Positions 19,129 through 27,757 of a DNA stretch of 38,101 bases are shown here, one piece after another. Location of the stretch: contig NZ_FNHQ01000025.1 of assembly GCF_900103535.1 (NCBI RefSeq), positions 1-38,101 on the forward strand, read 5' to 3'. This DNA comes from Megasphaera paucivorans. GTDB lineage: Bacteria > Bacillota > Negativicutes > Veillonellales > Megasphaeraceae. Below the pieces are notes generated by a model. It saw nothing but the letters and a program-made list of their open reading frames with translations, had not been told where the DNA came from and did not search any database. The position numbers and the translations under genes are program-made. The number at the start of each line of letters is the position of its first letter. Within the stretch, counting starts at the first letter, position 1.

Positions 19129-19162
19129 AAAGACGTCAGCTTATAGTAGTGACGTCTTTTTT
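19129..19162 (+). terminator. Intrinsic terminator after gyrB
   Basis: AAAGACGTCA (19129-19138) pairs with TGACGTCTTT (19150-19159) across an 11-nt loop, followed by a T run. It ends the origin-proximal transcript. Confidence 0.88.
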
Positions 19163-19190
19163 ATTTAAAATCAAAGAGGGGGAAGATCGT

Positions 19191-20360
19191 ATGCCAGAGC
19201 TTGCAGAAAAAATTTTATTGTTTACTGATTCTGTTATTAGACGGATGACGAGGATTTCCGAAGAATACCATGCTGTTAACCTATCACAAGGTTTTCCTGA
19301 TTTTTCGCCGCCGCAAGAAATTTTAGATCGATTATCTGAAGTAGCTCAAAAAGGACCACATCAATATGGTCTTACGTGGGGAGCTGAAAATTTTCGTAAG
19401 GCTTTATCTGAATATCATTATTGTTTTACGAAACAAAGAATAGATCCAGAGAAGGAAATTGTAGTTACATGTGGAAGTACAGAAGCAATGATGGCTGCTG
19501 TTATGACTGTTACAAATCCAGGTGACAAGGTGATTGTTTTTTCTCCTTTTTACGAAAATTATGGTGCGGATACAATTCTTTCAGGTGCTGATCCTATCTA
19601 TGTCCCTTTATATCCTCCTTTATTTGATTTTAATTATGAAGAATTAGAAAAAGCATTTAAAAAAAGGCCTAAAGCTCTTATTTTATGTAATCCATCGAAT
19701 CCTTGCGGTAAAGTATTTACAAAGGAAGAATTAGAATATATTGCTTTTTTAGCAAAAAAATATGATACATTTGTTATTACCGATGAGGTATATGAACATA
19801 TTGTATATAAGCCTTATGTACATACTTATTTTTCAACACTTCCGGGAATGTATGAAAGGACATTGACTTGCGGTTCTTTGTCAAAAACATACTCCATAAC
19901 GGGTTGGAGATTAGGATATATCATAGCACCTCCTGCTATTATTAATGGGGCTAAGCAAATTCATGATTTTCTTACGGTTGCGGCTCCAAGTCCATTACAG
20001 GAGGCTGCTATAGTAGGATTAAAGTTTGGAAAGTCTTATTATGATGATTTATTATCTATGTATACGCATAAGCGTACTATTATGATGGATGGATTAGATA
20101 CATTAGGTATTTCTCATACTAATCCACAAGGTGCATACTATATTCTTTTAGATATATCAGAATATGGTTTTGATAATGATTTAGAGTTTTGTGAACTTTT
20201 GGCTCGTGATATTGGCGTAGGTGCAGTCCCTGGTTCTTCTTTTTTTAAGGAACCGGTGTATAATTTAATTCGTCTTCACTTTGCTAAGAATGATGAAACA
20301 TTATATGAAGCTTTAAATCGATTAGAAAAAATGAAAAAGATTATTAAAAAAAGAAAATAG
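19191..20360 (+). CDS. PLP-dependent class I/II aminotransferase
   Basis: This 389-residue cytoplasmic enzyme has fold-type I features: VNLSQGFPDFSPP at the N-terminus, NPSNPCGKVF, the cofactor Asp and Tyr in ITDEVYEH, and the Schiff-base lysine in CGSLSKTYSITGWRLGY. The SQGFPDF motif is typical of the YbdL/kynurenine-aminotransferase-like branch that uses methionine, aromatic or aspartate donors. The true substrate is unknown. The frame is open to 19149, but ATG at 19191 follows GAGGGGGA and starts after the gyrB terminator. Alanine racemase follows after a 57-bp gap, so the two may form an operon feeding alanine metabolism. Confidence 0.88.
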   Translation: MPELAEKILLFTDSVIRRMTRISEEYHAVNLSQGFPDFSPPQEILDRLSEVAQKGPHQYGLTWGAENFRKALSEYHYCFTKQRIDPEKEIVVTCGSTEAMMAAVMTVTNPGDKVIVFSPFYENYGADTILSGADPIYVPLYPPLFDFNYEELEKAFKKRPKALILCNPSNPCGKVFTKEELEYIAFLAKKYDTFVITDEVYEHIVYKPYVHTYFSTLPGMYERTLTCGSLSKTYSITGWRLGYIIAPPAIINGAKQIHDFLTVAAPSPLQEAAIVGLKFGKSYYDDLLSMYTHKRTIMMDGLDTLGISHTNPQGAYYILLDISEYGFDNDLEFCELLARDIGVGAVPGSSFFKEPVYNLIRLHFAKNDETLYEALNRLEKMKKIIKKRK

Positions 20361-20417
20361 CTTTTTTGAATATAAAATGATATGATATCTTATATTTTTT
20401 TTATGAGGTGATTTATT

Positions 20418-21590
20418 TTGGATATACAGAAGAGAAGACCTATGTGGGTTGAAATAGATTTAGATGCTTTAGATAATAATATGAAGGAAATTAGACGCAT
20501 CGTTAGTCCAGATACGTTAATTACAGCTGTAGTAAAAGCAGATGCCTATGGGGCAGGTGCTGTAGTTGCGTCTAAGGAATTATTGTCCAATGGAGCGGAT
20601 CGCTTAGCTGTATCTGTATTAGATGAAGCAGTGGAATTACGGCAGGCAGGGATTACCGCTAAAATACTTATTTTAGGTTCTACTACTGGTAAAAGAGCAG
20701 AAGAATTAATTAATTTTGGGGTAGATGCTGCCGTATTTCATTATGAAGATGCGCTTGCTTTTTCAAAAGAAGCGGTGCGTCAGAATCGTCCTGTTAGTTT
20801 ACATATTGCTGTTGATAGCGGTATGGGACGTATTGGGTATAGACCTACAGAAGAAAGTATCAAAGAAATAAAAAAAATAAGTCAATTGCCTAATGTTATT
20901 TTAGAAGGTATATTTACACATTTTGCAGTTGCCGATATTCAAGATAAAGCATATACCAGAGAACAATATAAAAAATTTAAATGGATATGCCAACGGTTGA
21001 AAGAAGAGGGAGTTTCTATTCATCTTCATCATTGCTGTAATAGTGCAGCCATTCTTGATCTGCCAGAATTTCATGATGATATGGTACGAGCTGGAATTAT
21101 TATGTATGGTTTAGCACCTTCTGATGAAGTAGATATTAAAAAATTTAATCTAAAAACGGTTATGTCATTAAAATGTTGTGTAGATCATATAAAAGTTATT
21201 GATGCAGGAGAAAGTGTCAGTTATGGACGAAAATTTATTGCTGAAAGACCTACACGAATAGCTTCTCTTCCGGTAGGGTATGCAGATGGCTATACTCGCA
21301 TGCTTTCAAATAAGGCGGAAGTATTAGTTCATGGAAAAAGAGTTCCTCAGGTAGGTAATATATGCATGGATCAATGTATGATTGATGTTACGACCATTCC
21401 TGATATAAAAATAGATGATGAAGTTGTTTTATTTGGAAAACAAAATGGGACAGAACTCCCAGTTGAAGAACTTTCAAATATATTGGGAACAATTAATTAT
21501 GAAATTATATGCATGTTGGCCAGACGTGTGCCTCGTGTGTATACAAGGCAGGGAAAAGTAGTAGCTAATCGAGAATATTTACAGGATTAA
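20418..21590 (+). CDS. alr: Alanine racemase, TTG start
   Basis: This 390-residue PLP enzyme interconverts L- and D-alanine for peptidoglycan. The cofactor lysine is K40 in AVVKADAYGAGA. The catalytic tyrosine region reads VSYGRKF, and LPVGYADGYTRMLSNKAEVLVHG and QVGNICMDQCMIDVT are family signatures. The start codon is TTG at 20418 with GAGGTG seven bases upstream; no ATG in frame gives a complete N-terminus. It is followed by a convergent terminator at 21630-21680. Neighbouring aminotransferases on both sides suggest a small amino-acid cluster. Confidence 0.95.
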   Translation: MDIQKRRPMWVEIDLDALDNNMKEIRRIVSPDTLITAVVKADAYGAGAVVASKELLSNGADRLAVSVLDEAVELRQAGITAKILILGSTTGKRAEELINFGVDAAVFHYEDALAFSKEAVRQNRPVSLHIAVDSGMGRIGYRPTEESIKEIKKISQLPNVILEGIFTHFAVADIQDKAYTREQYKKFKWICQRLKEEGVSIHLHHCCNSAAILDLPEFHDDMVRAGIIMYGLAPSDEVDIKKFNLKTVMSLKCCVDHIKVIDAGESVSYGRKFIAERPTRIASLPVGYADGYTRMLSNKAEVLVHGKRVPQVGNICMDQCMIDVTTIPDIKIDDEVVLFGKQNGTELPVEELSNILGTINYEIICMLARRVPRVYTRQGKVVANREYLQD

Positions 21591-21629
21591 TCAAAAATTT
21601 TAGTTTAGTATTTTATATGCAAGTACTAT

Positions 21630-21680
21630 AAAAAAAGAAGACAGCATACTATTCAAAAAATAGATACTGTCCTTTCTTTA
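21630..21680. terminator. Bidirectional terminator between alr and aminotransferase
   Basis: CTATT/AATAG and GACAG/CTGTC pair, with an interrupted A/T-rich lower stem (AAAGAA side and TTTCTTT side). It serves two convergent genes. Confidence 0.7.
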
Positions 21681-21691
21681 TATAAAAATTT

Positions 21692-22873
21692 TTATTTTTT
21701 TAATTTTTCTACAGCAGCTTGTATACGAAAACAAGCAGTTTTTATTTCTTTCATGCTGTTTGCAAAAGACATACGGATATAACCGGCACCATTGGAACCA
21801 AATACAGTTCCGGGGACAAGTGCTACATGTGCCGTATGAAGAAAATAACTTGCTGCTTCTTCAGAGGTCATTCCGAGTTTTTTTATATTTAGAAATAAAT
21901 AGAAAGCACCTTGTGGATTAGTACAACTGATTCCTTCTATTTTATTTAAGTTTCGTACAAGATAGTCTTTGCGTTGTTGATATGCAGTTACCATTTTTTC
22001 AACTTCTTCATGTTCTTCTGTAAGAGCAGTTATGGCAGCATCTTGTACAAAGGTAGTAGCACAAGAATTCATATGACCATGCAGTTTATTAATGTCCGGC
22101 ATAATTTCTTTTGGTCCGGCAATGTACCCAAGACGCCAGCCGGTCATGGAATATGTTTTTGAAAAACCGTTAAGTGTTAAAGTACGTTCTTTCATATGAG
22201 GAAATGAAGCAATACTATAATGCACTGCCTTATCAAATAAAATACGTTCATAAATCTCATCAGTAATAACAGCTAAATTGTATTGTATTGCAAGTTTCGC
22301 TATATGTTGTAAGGAATCATAAGTAAGGATGCTTCCTAATGGATTATTAGGTGAAATAATAACAATAGCTTTTGTTTTTTTAGTAATTTTATTTTCTATT
22401 TCCGTTATATCCGGCTGATAGTTGTTTATTTCCAATAAGGAATAATCTATAGTTTTTGCTCCTAATAAGTGAGGAATATTCAAATATGGCGGATATACAG
22501 GATTGGGAATAAGAACTTCGTCTTCCGCATCGAGCAGTGCAGCATATACAGTAAAAATACCAGCGGATAAGCCGATGGTAACAACAATTTCATCTGTAGA
22601 ATAAGTAAGATGATTTTCTTTCTCTAATTTTTTTGATATAGCTTTTCTTAAATCTAATAGACCGGCACCGACTGTATAAAATACATGTCCGTCTTTTATA
22701 CTTTGAATACATGCTTTTTTTATATATTCTGGAGTATCAAAATCGGGCATACCCATTTCCATATGGATAATGTTCTCACCGTGTGATTCTAATTCTTTTG
22801 CTTCAGCTTGTACTTTTCGGATTCCTGATAAAGGGAATGTATTCATTCTTTTAGCTAGTTTTTCTTTTAACAC
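21692..22873 (-). CDS. PLP-dependent class I aminotransferase, GTG start
   Basis: This 393-residue enzyme has ENIIHMEMGMPDFDTPEYI, SPNNPLGSIL, ITDEIYERILFD and the PLP-lysine segment LNGFSKTYSMTGWRLGYIAG. These place it with aspartate/alanine-type class I aminotransferases; the substrate is not resolved. The start is GTG at 22873 with AGGAGG seven bases before it. An ATG two bases earlier overlaps the start but reads only ATG-TGT-TAA. The leader (about 83 nt) contains an intrinsic terminator hairpin directly before the ribosome site, implying attenuation control. The gene is convergent with alr. Confidence 0.88.
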   Translation of the reverse strand: MLKEKLAKRMNTFPLSGIRKVQAEAKELESHGENIIHMEMGMPDFDTPEYIKKACIQSIKDGHVFYTVGAGLLDLRKAISKKLEKENHLTYSTDEIVVTIGLSAGIFTVYAALLDAEDEVLIPNPVYPPYLNIPHLLGAKTIDYSLLEINNYQPDITEIENKITKKTKAIVIISPNNPLGSILTYDSLQHIAKLAIQYNLAVITDEIYERILFDKAVHYSIASFPHMKERTLTLNGFSKTYSMTGWRLGYIAGPKEIMPDINKLHGHMNSCATTFVQDAAITALTEEHEEVEKMVTAYQQRKDYLVRNLNKIEGISCTNPQGAFYLFLNIKKLGMTSEEAASYFLHTAHVALVPGTVFGSNGAGYIRMSFANSMKEIKTACFRIQAAVEKLKK

Positions 22874-22892
22874 ATGTATACCTCCTTTTTAT

Positions 22893-22935
22893 AAAAAAAA
22901 CAAAAGAATTTATTATAGAATAAACTCCTTTGTTT
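22893..22935 (-). terminator. Leader terminator (attenuator) of the aminotransferase gene
   Basis: Read leftward, AAACAAAG/CTTTTGTTT and TTTATT/AATAAA pair and are followed by eight T, all before the ribosome site of the GTG-started gene. Its position inside the leader suggests regulated termination. Confidence 0.6.
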
Positions 22936-22962
22936 ATAATTAAAACATATTATTTTAATTAA

Positions 22963-22991
22963 ACAGTATCATGTTAAAAAATATTAGTCAA
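22963..22991 (-). promoter_or_regulatory. Promoter of the aminotransferase gene
   Basis: Read leftward: TTGACT (22991-22986), 17-bp spacer ending in TGA, TACTGT (22968-22963). It has an extended -10 character. Confidence 0.55.
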
Positions 22992-23088
22992 TAAAAATAT
23001 GTATTGTGTAAAAAAAAGTATTGAAGCTAGCGATAAAGAAAGATAAAAATTAAAATAAAGTATTCTATTTTTTTATTAAATGAGGGAG

Positions 23089-23117
23089 TTGCAGGAACAA
23101 TGAAAAAAAGATACTAT
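23089..23117 (+). promoter_or_regulatory. Candidate promoter of the CNNM/CBS gene
   Basis: TTGCAG (23089-23094), 17-bp spacer, TACTAT (23112-23117), 40 bp before the GTG start. Confidence 0.5.
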
Positions 23118-23157
23118 ACTATTAATAGACTATTTACATATAAGGATGTGATTTATA

Positions 23158-24507
23158 GTGGAATATTCCCTAGGTGAAGAAATATTGGTTATTTTATTGC
23201 TTATTGTTGCCAATGGGATTTTTGCTATGTCAGAAATGGCTATCGTAAGTTGTCGTAAAACAAGATTGGAATCTATGGCTGATGAAGGCAGCGGAAGCGC
23301 GGCTGTTGTATTGAAATTAAGAGAAAATCCTAATAAAATGTTTTCAACGATTCAATTTGGAATAACTCTTATTAGTCTTTTAACAGGGGTATATGGAGGA
23401 ACGGCTATGGCGGGTCCTTTATCTCATTATGTAGAGAAAATTACTTTTTTGCAGGTTTATTCATATACGATAAGTATGATTATTATTGTAACAGGTATTA
23501 CATATTTTACTTTGATTATAGGCGAATTAGTGCCAAAAAGGATTGCTATAGATAATCCGGAGCGCATAGCTTGTATTATTGCTCGTCCTATGTTGTTTTT
23601 TTCACGTGTATGTACACCTATTGTTTGGTTTTTGTCTGCTTCTACTGCTTTTGTTACTGCTTTTTTAGGAACAAAAAAAGTAAAGGATATACCTGTTACA
23701 GAAGATGAAATAAAACTTCTTTTAGAACAAGGAGCAGAATTGGGAGCTTTTGAAAAAGAGGAACCGGAACTTGTTGACCGGGTATTTAGATTAGCGGACA
23801 TGGATGCTAGCGATATTATGACTAATCGTACGCAAGTTGATTGGATTGATATAGAAGATTCGGAACAGGTAATTATGAAAGAACTTCTGGATGCTAATCA
23901 TTTTCGGTTGCCTGTAGGTAGAGGTTCTCTAGATGAATTTCTTGGTTTTGTGTCCATTAATGATATGTTTATCACATATTATGATACGGCAAAAGAAAAA
24001 AAGATAGTGCACATACATACATTATTAGAAAAATGTGTTCATCGTCCTATGTTTATTCCCGAATCTATGGATATAATGAAAGTTGTTCATTCATTTAAGG
24101 AACAAGGGGTACATGAAGCAGCTGTTCTTGATGAATATGGTAATTTTAGCGGCATATTAACTCTTCATGATGTATTGGAAGAACTTGTTGGTATTATGCC
24201 GGCAGGTGAGGAGGAAAAGAGAGAAGAACAAAATCGTATTATTCAGAGAGGACCTAATGAATGGCTTATGGAAGGATTACTCACTGTAGAAGAATTTAAG
24301 GATTTTTTTGATATTGATGAAGAATTACCAGAAGAAGATGAGGATCTTTATAAGACTTTGGCTGGATTGGTTACATATGGAATAGGAAGGATACCGAAAG
24401 AAACAGATATATATATTTGGAAAGAGTTTACTTTTGAAGTTATGGATATGGATAATCTTCGGGTTGATAAATTATTAGTAACAAGAAAAGAAAGAGAGGA
24501 AGAATAA
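23158..24507 (+). CDS. CNNM/CBS-domain membrane protein (hemolysin C / CorB-like), GTG start
   Basis: This 449-residue membrane protein has an N-terminal CNNM (DUF21) domain with about four hydrophobic segments (residues 5-150; ANGIFAMSEMAIVSCRKTRLE is diagnostic). A pair of CBS domains follows (about 215-340; DASDIMTNRTQVDWIDIED, VLDEYGNFSGILTLHDVLEELVG). It ends in a CorC/HlyC-type domain (about 360-445; WLMEGLLTVEEF). Family members take part in magnesium or other cation efflux; hemolysin is a historical name. The start codon is GTG after AAGGATGTG. It ends at a terminator shared with gpsA. Confidence 0.88.
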   Translation: MEYSLGEEILVILLLIVANGIFAMSEMAIVSCRKTRLESMADEGSGSAAVVLKLRENPNKMFSTIQFGITLISLLTGVYGGTAMAGPLSHYVEKITFLQVYSYTISMIIIVTGITYFTLIIGELVPKRIAIDNPERIACIIARPMLFFSRVCTPIVWFLSASTAFVTAFLGTKKVKDIPVTEDEIKLLLEQGAELGAFEKEEPELVDRVFRLADMDASDIMTNRTQVDWIDIEDSEQVIMKELLDANHFRLPVGRGSLDEFLGFVSINDMFITYYDTAKEKKIVHIHTLLEKCVHRPMFIPESMDIMKVVHSFKEQGVHEAAVLDEYGNFSGILTLHDVLEELVGIMPAGEEEKREEQNRIIQRGPNEWLMEGLLTVEEFKDFFDIDEELPEEDEDLYKTLAGLVTYGIGRIPKETDIYIWKEFTFEVMDMDNLRVDKLLVTRKEREEE

Positions 24508-24510
24508 ATA

Positions 24511-24558
24511 AAAAAACGTTTCTCTATGATGCTTTTACATCATAGAGAAACGTTTTTT
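24511..24558. terminator. Perfect bidirectional terminator between CNNM gene and gpsA
   Basis: A 21-bp perfect inverted repeat (24511-24531 and 24538-24558) with a six-base loop has A6 and T6 at the base. It serves both convergent genes. Confidence 0.95.
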
Positions 24559-24561
24559 CAT

Positions 24562-25521
24562 TTATTCTGATTTAACAGAACGTAGAAATAATTTTTCTAA
24601 TTCTTTTCTAGGATTCGTATGATTGTAAATAATTTCATATACAGTCTTACTGATAGGAAGTTCTACATGATATGTTTCAGAAAGATCCATTAATGCTTGA
24701 ACAGTATATACCCCTTCGGCTAGTTTATGAAAAGGTTTTCCAAGAATTAAATCTTCACCAAAACGACGATTATTACTGTGTTCAGAAAATAAAGTTGCTT
24801 CGTAATCTCCTAGATGACTAAGACCGTAAACAGTCATAGGATTACCTCCCATAGCTTCAATGAGACGAGATAATTCATGAGTTCCACGAGCCATAAGAGC
24901 TCCTTTTAAACTACTATATCCAATGCCATCTAGCATACCGGCAGCTAAACCAATTACATTTTTGGCTGCTGCACCAATTTCAATGCCTAATAAATCTTTT
25001 CCATAATAAAAACGAATAAGAGGACTGGAAAAGGCATGTGCAAGATATTTTGTAAGAGTAGTATCAAGTGAAGACATAATCATACAATTTGGCATGCCAC
25101 ACAAAAAATCCTGTACATGTCCGGGGCCAACCCATACAGCAATTGGAGAGGTTATACCGATTTCTTCACTTAGAACAGTGGTAAGTCTTTTTCCGCTGCC
25201 GATTTCTAATCCTTTCATGCAGAGAATAAAAGGCACTTTTGATTTTATATTTAGAGAAGAAATTTGTTTTCCAAAACTTCTCAATTGTTGAGAATTGATG
25301 GAAATGACACAAATATCTGATTTGGTTAAGGCTGTTTTTAAATTATGAGTTAAATAAATATCTGAAGAAAGTGTTAAATATTCATTTTTTCTTGTTTTTT
25401 CAAGTTCTTGATAATGGGGAGAATTTTCACGTCCCCAAATTAGTACATCGTGACCGATATGATGTGAATACCAAGCAATAAAACTACCCCAACGGCCACA
25501 ACCTAATACTGAGATTTTCAT
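24562..25521 (-). CDS. gpsA: Glycerol-3-phosphate dehydrogenase [NAD(P)+]
   Basis: This 319-residue enzyme reduces dihydroxyacetone phosphate to sn-glycerol-3-phosphate for phospholipids. The dinucleotide-binding motif is GCGRWGSF at residues 7-14, where GAGSWGT is usual. The catalytic lysine lies in IEIGAAAKNVIGLAAGMLDG, and ALMARGTHELSRLIEAMGG with GLSHLGDYEAT completes the substrate domain. The family often has N-A-x-A-A in the turn before the second block; here it is YSSLKGALM, a modest divergence. Length is near normal (about 330). Upstream the frame begins right after a ribosome site (AAGGAG). Confidence 0.9.
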   Translation of the reverse strand: MKISVLGCGRWGSFIAWYSHHIGHDVLIWGRENSPHYQELEKTRKNEYLTLSSDIYLTHNLKTALTKSDICVISINSQQLRSFGKQISSLNIKSKVPFILCMKGLEIGSGKRLTTVLSEEIGITSPIAVWVGPGHVQDFLCGMPNCMIMSSLDTTLTKYLAHAFSSPLIRFYYGKDLLGIEIGAAAKNVIGLAAGMLDGIGYSSLKGALMARGTHELSRLIEAMGGNPMTVYGLSHLGDYEATLFSEHSNNRRFGEDLILGKPFHKLAEGVYTVQALMDLSETYHVELPISKTVYEIIYNHTNPRKELEKLFLRSVKSE

Positions 25522-25568
25522 AAAAAAAACTCCTTAATATAATGGTAATAAATGTATGTATAGGAGAG

Positions 25569-25603
25569 TAAAAAAAAATTTAGTGTAGACACTATTTTTT
25601 TTA
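25569..25603 (-). terminator. Terminator after lplA
   Basis: Read leftward, TAGTG and CACTA pair across TCTA, flanked by A-rich and T-rich arms, and a run of T follows. It separates lplA from gpsA. Confidence 0.65.
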
Positions 25604-25617
25604 CTAAAATTTTTAGA

Positions 25618-26601
25618 TTAATAGAGAATTAGCTCACTAATGTCCTTTGCAGTAATGCCATTCATATATTTTCCTATATCAAGCGATTCTAATGTTTGAA
25701 ACAAATGTTGATCAAGGGGGAGTCCTCGCATAGCTTCTTCTAGTTCTGAGAGATCTTCGTTTCCAAAAAAATCACCAAAAAATCGAATCGTTTTGATACA
25801 TGCTTTTTCGGATTGGATATAAATACTAACTAATCCTGAAGAAAATTTTTTTTCTTTTTTCATATTATATGAAGGAGATGCTCCATAATTCCATTCCCAT
25901 GTGATATATTTTTTATTTCTTAATGCTTGTATTTCCTGTAATTGCTTATCTGTAAAAAGTAAGGAATGCATAGTATTTGCTGCAAAAACTTGGCGTTTTA
26001 ACAGGTTTTTAAAGCAGTTCATCGTAATAGGAGCCGTTGTATTGGCATTGATACAAGTAACGCGGCTGTGTACGGATTTAATCCCTCTTGATTCATATTT
26101 TGCAGGTTTAACACGGAGGGCATCCGCCACATTTGTCAGATTGGAATCTAACATAATGCAGCCATGATGAAGTAATCGTCCTTTTTTTGCATATTGGGAA
26201 TTGCCAGAAAATTTCATACCTTCAATGGTAAGGTCATTACGACCGGTAAATTCTGCATGAATTCCTATTTTCTTTAAAGCTTCAATAACTGGAATGACAA
26301 ATACTTTAAAATTAAAATCCGGTGCTTGATCTTGGTCTACAATAAATGTGAAATTAAGATTTCCTTTATCATGATATACGGCACCGCCACCGGAAAGACG
26401 ACGAGCAACATGAATGTTATGAGCATCAACAAAAGCTTGGTTTACTTCTTCAGCAGTGTTTTGATGTTTACCAATGACAATGGTATTGTCATTTTGCCAA
26501 AGAATAAAATATTGTTCATTTTTATCCATTTTTTCAAAAACATATTCTTCCATAGCTAAATTAAAATATGGATCTGTACTAGAGGATTCAATGAAAGTCA
26601 T
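25618..26601 (-). CDS. lplA: Lipoate-protein ligase A
   Basis: This 327-residue enzyme activates free lipoate with ATP and attaches it to a lysine of lipoyl domains such as GcvH or E2 subunits. The catalytic domain (about 1-240) shows FNLAMEEYVF, the lipoate-binding RRLSGGGAVYHDKGNLNFTFI and the lysine in GMKFSGNSQYAKKGRLLHHG. The C-terminal accessory domain (about 250-327) is present. No lipoylated target is encoded in this window, so the partner is unknown. Its promoter (extended -10 TGCTATAAT at 26651-26659) is back-to-back with the DMT permease gene. Confidence 0.93.
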   Translation of the reverse strand: MTFIESSSTDPYFNLAMEEYVFEKMDKNEQYFILWQNDNTIVIGKHQNTAEEVNQAFVDAHNIHVARRLSGGGAVYHDKGNLNFTFIVDQDQAPDFNFKVFVIPVIEALKKIGIHAEFTGRNDLTIEGMKFSGNSQYAKKGRLLHHGCIMLDSNLTNVADALRVKPAKYESRGIKSVHSRVTCINANTTAPITMNCFKNLLKRQVFAANTMHSLLFTDKQLQEIQALRNKKYITWEWNYGASPSYNMKKEKKFSSGLVSIYIQSEKACIKTIRFFGDFFGNEDLSELEEAMRGLPLDQHLFQTLESLDIGKYMNGITAKDISELILY

Positions 26602-26650
26602 ATAATTGATACCTGCCTTTCTCTATAATTCCGTATAAATTACAATTTTG

Positions 26651-26659
26651 ATTATAGCA
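26651..26659 (-). promoter_or_regulatory. Extended -10 promoter of lplA
   Basis: Read leftward, TGCTATAAT is a perfect extended -10 about 50 bp before the lplA start. The -35 region is poor. Confidence 0.55.
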
Positions 26660-26773
26660 TGTTAACTAAAAAAATAAAATGAATTAAAATGTCTTTTGAT
26701 CTATGGTACAATAGCTAAGTCGGATAATACTATAATTTATTATACATTGTAAAAATATAGTGAGGTATATATT

Positions 26774-27640
26774 ATGAAACAGTATATCGGTCAATGTTAT
26801 CTTATTGCAGCAGCTTCTATATGGGGTGGTCTTTATGTAATAAGTAAAATTGTAATGGATGTTTTAAATCCAATGGAATTAGTATGGGTACGATATCTTA
26901 TTGCTGTTATTATATTAATTATAATGGGAAAGATAATGAAAGAATCTTGGCATGTTCAATGGAAAGATGTACCACTTATTATTTTTATAGGGCTATGTGG
27001 ATATGTAGTATCTATATGGGCGCAATTTGCTGGAACACAATTGTCTTCAGCGCAAACGGGATCAGTTATAACATCTTCTTCACCGGCATTTATGGTTATA
27101 TTTTCAAAACTTATCCTTCATGAGAAAATAACCTTTCGTAAAGGTGCATCTGTTCTAATGGCAACGGTAGGAGTACTTTTTATTGTAGGATTAGGACAAG
27201 TCAATCAAAACTTTCAATTGGGTTCTTTAATTCTTGTTTTAGCAGCAATGACTTGGGCTATTATTTCTGTACTTATAAAAAAAATACCAGAAGAATATTC
27301 TATTCTTGCCGTTACGACGTATGCTATGTTGGCAGCCTTGTTAATTATCACTCCAGCTGAGATATCAATATGGAATAATACAATAATATACACTATTTTA
27401 GAACCTAAAATTTTAGCAGGTATTCTTTATATTGGAGTCATTTCTACGGCGGGTGCTTTTTACTTGTGGAATAAAGGAATCCAAATGGTGGATGCTTCTA
27501 CAGGAGGAATTTATTTATTTTTTCAGCCTTTGACAGGAACTTTTTTAGGGGGGTTATTTCTGGGAGAGCAAATTGGAATACCCTTTATTTTTGGGTCCGT
27601 TTTAATTTTTATCAGTATTATATTAGTTGTAAAAAAATAA
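26774..27640 (+). CDS. EamA/DMT-family permease
   Basis: This 288-residue inner-membrane protein has about ten hydrophobic segments arranged as two EamA repeats (about 5-137 and 150-287). Landmarks are AASIWGGLYVISKIVMD at the start of repeat 1, LSSAQTGSVITSSSPAFMVIFSKLIL, and AMTWAIISVLIKKI opening repeat 2. The family exports amino acids and other metabolites; nothing here identifies the substrate. GAGG precedes the ATG. A TGGTACAAT element near 26703-26711 may be the -10. It ends at the composite hairpin at 27652-27757 shared with icd. Confidence 0.88.
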   Translation: MKQYIGQCYLIAAASIWGGLYVISKIVMDVLNPMELVWVRYLIAVIILIIMGKIMKESWHVQWKDVPLIIFIGLCGYVVSIWAQFAGTQLSSAQTGSVITSSSPAFMVIFSKLILHEKITFRKGASVLMATVGVLFIVGLGQVNQNFQLGSLILVLAAMTWAIISVLIKKIPEEYSILAVTTYAMLAALLIITPAEISIWNNTIIYTILEPKILAGILYIGVISTAGAFYLWNKGIQMVDASTGGIYLFFQPLTGTFLGGLFLGEQIGIPFIFGSVLIFISIILVVKK

Positions 27641-27651
27641 GGTAATATGTA

Positions 27652-27757
27652 AAAAAAAAAACACGTTTTAATCAGTGTAGTGACCCCCATAAGATAGATT
27701 TCTAGGTCTAACTTATGGGGGTCACTACACTGATTAAGTTTAAAACGTGTTTTTTTT
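27652..27757. terminator. Composite terminator between permease gene and icd, holding a palindromic element
   Basis: The outer stem ACACGTTTT/AAAACGTGT and AATCAG/CTGATT is flanked by A-run and T-run. Its interior is the 54-bp palindromic element at 27676-27729. The icd stop codon lies in the T-run. Confidence 0.85.
27676..27729 (-). mobile_element. 54-bp palindromic mini-element (IS3-type ends), copy 1
   Basis: Arms TGTAGTGACCCCCATAAG and its exact complement (18 bp each) enclose an 18-bp centre. Read on the minus strand, the centre matches that of copy 2 at 32888 in 14 of 18 positions. TG...CA ends and the sequence of the arms resemble the terminal repeats of IS3/IS150-group insertion sequences. 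No coding capacity remains. No direct target duplication is visible (CAG/CTG flanks). Confidence 0.8.
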
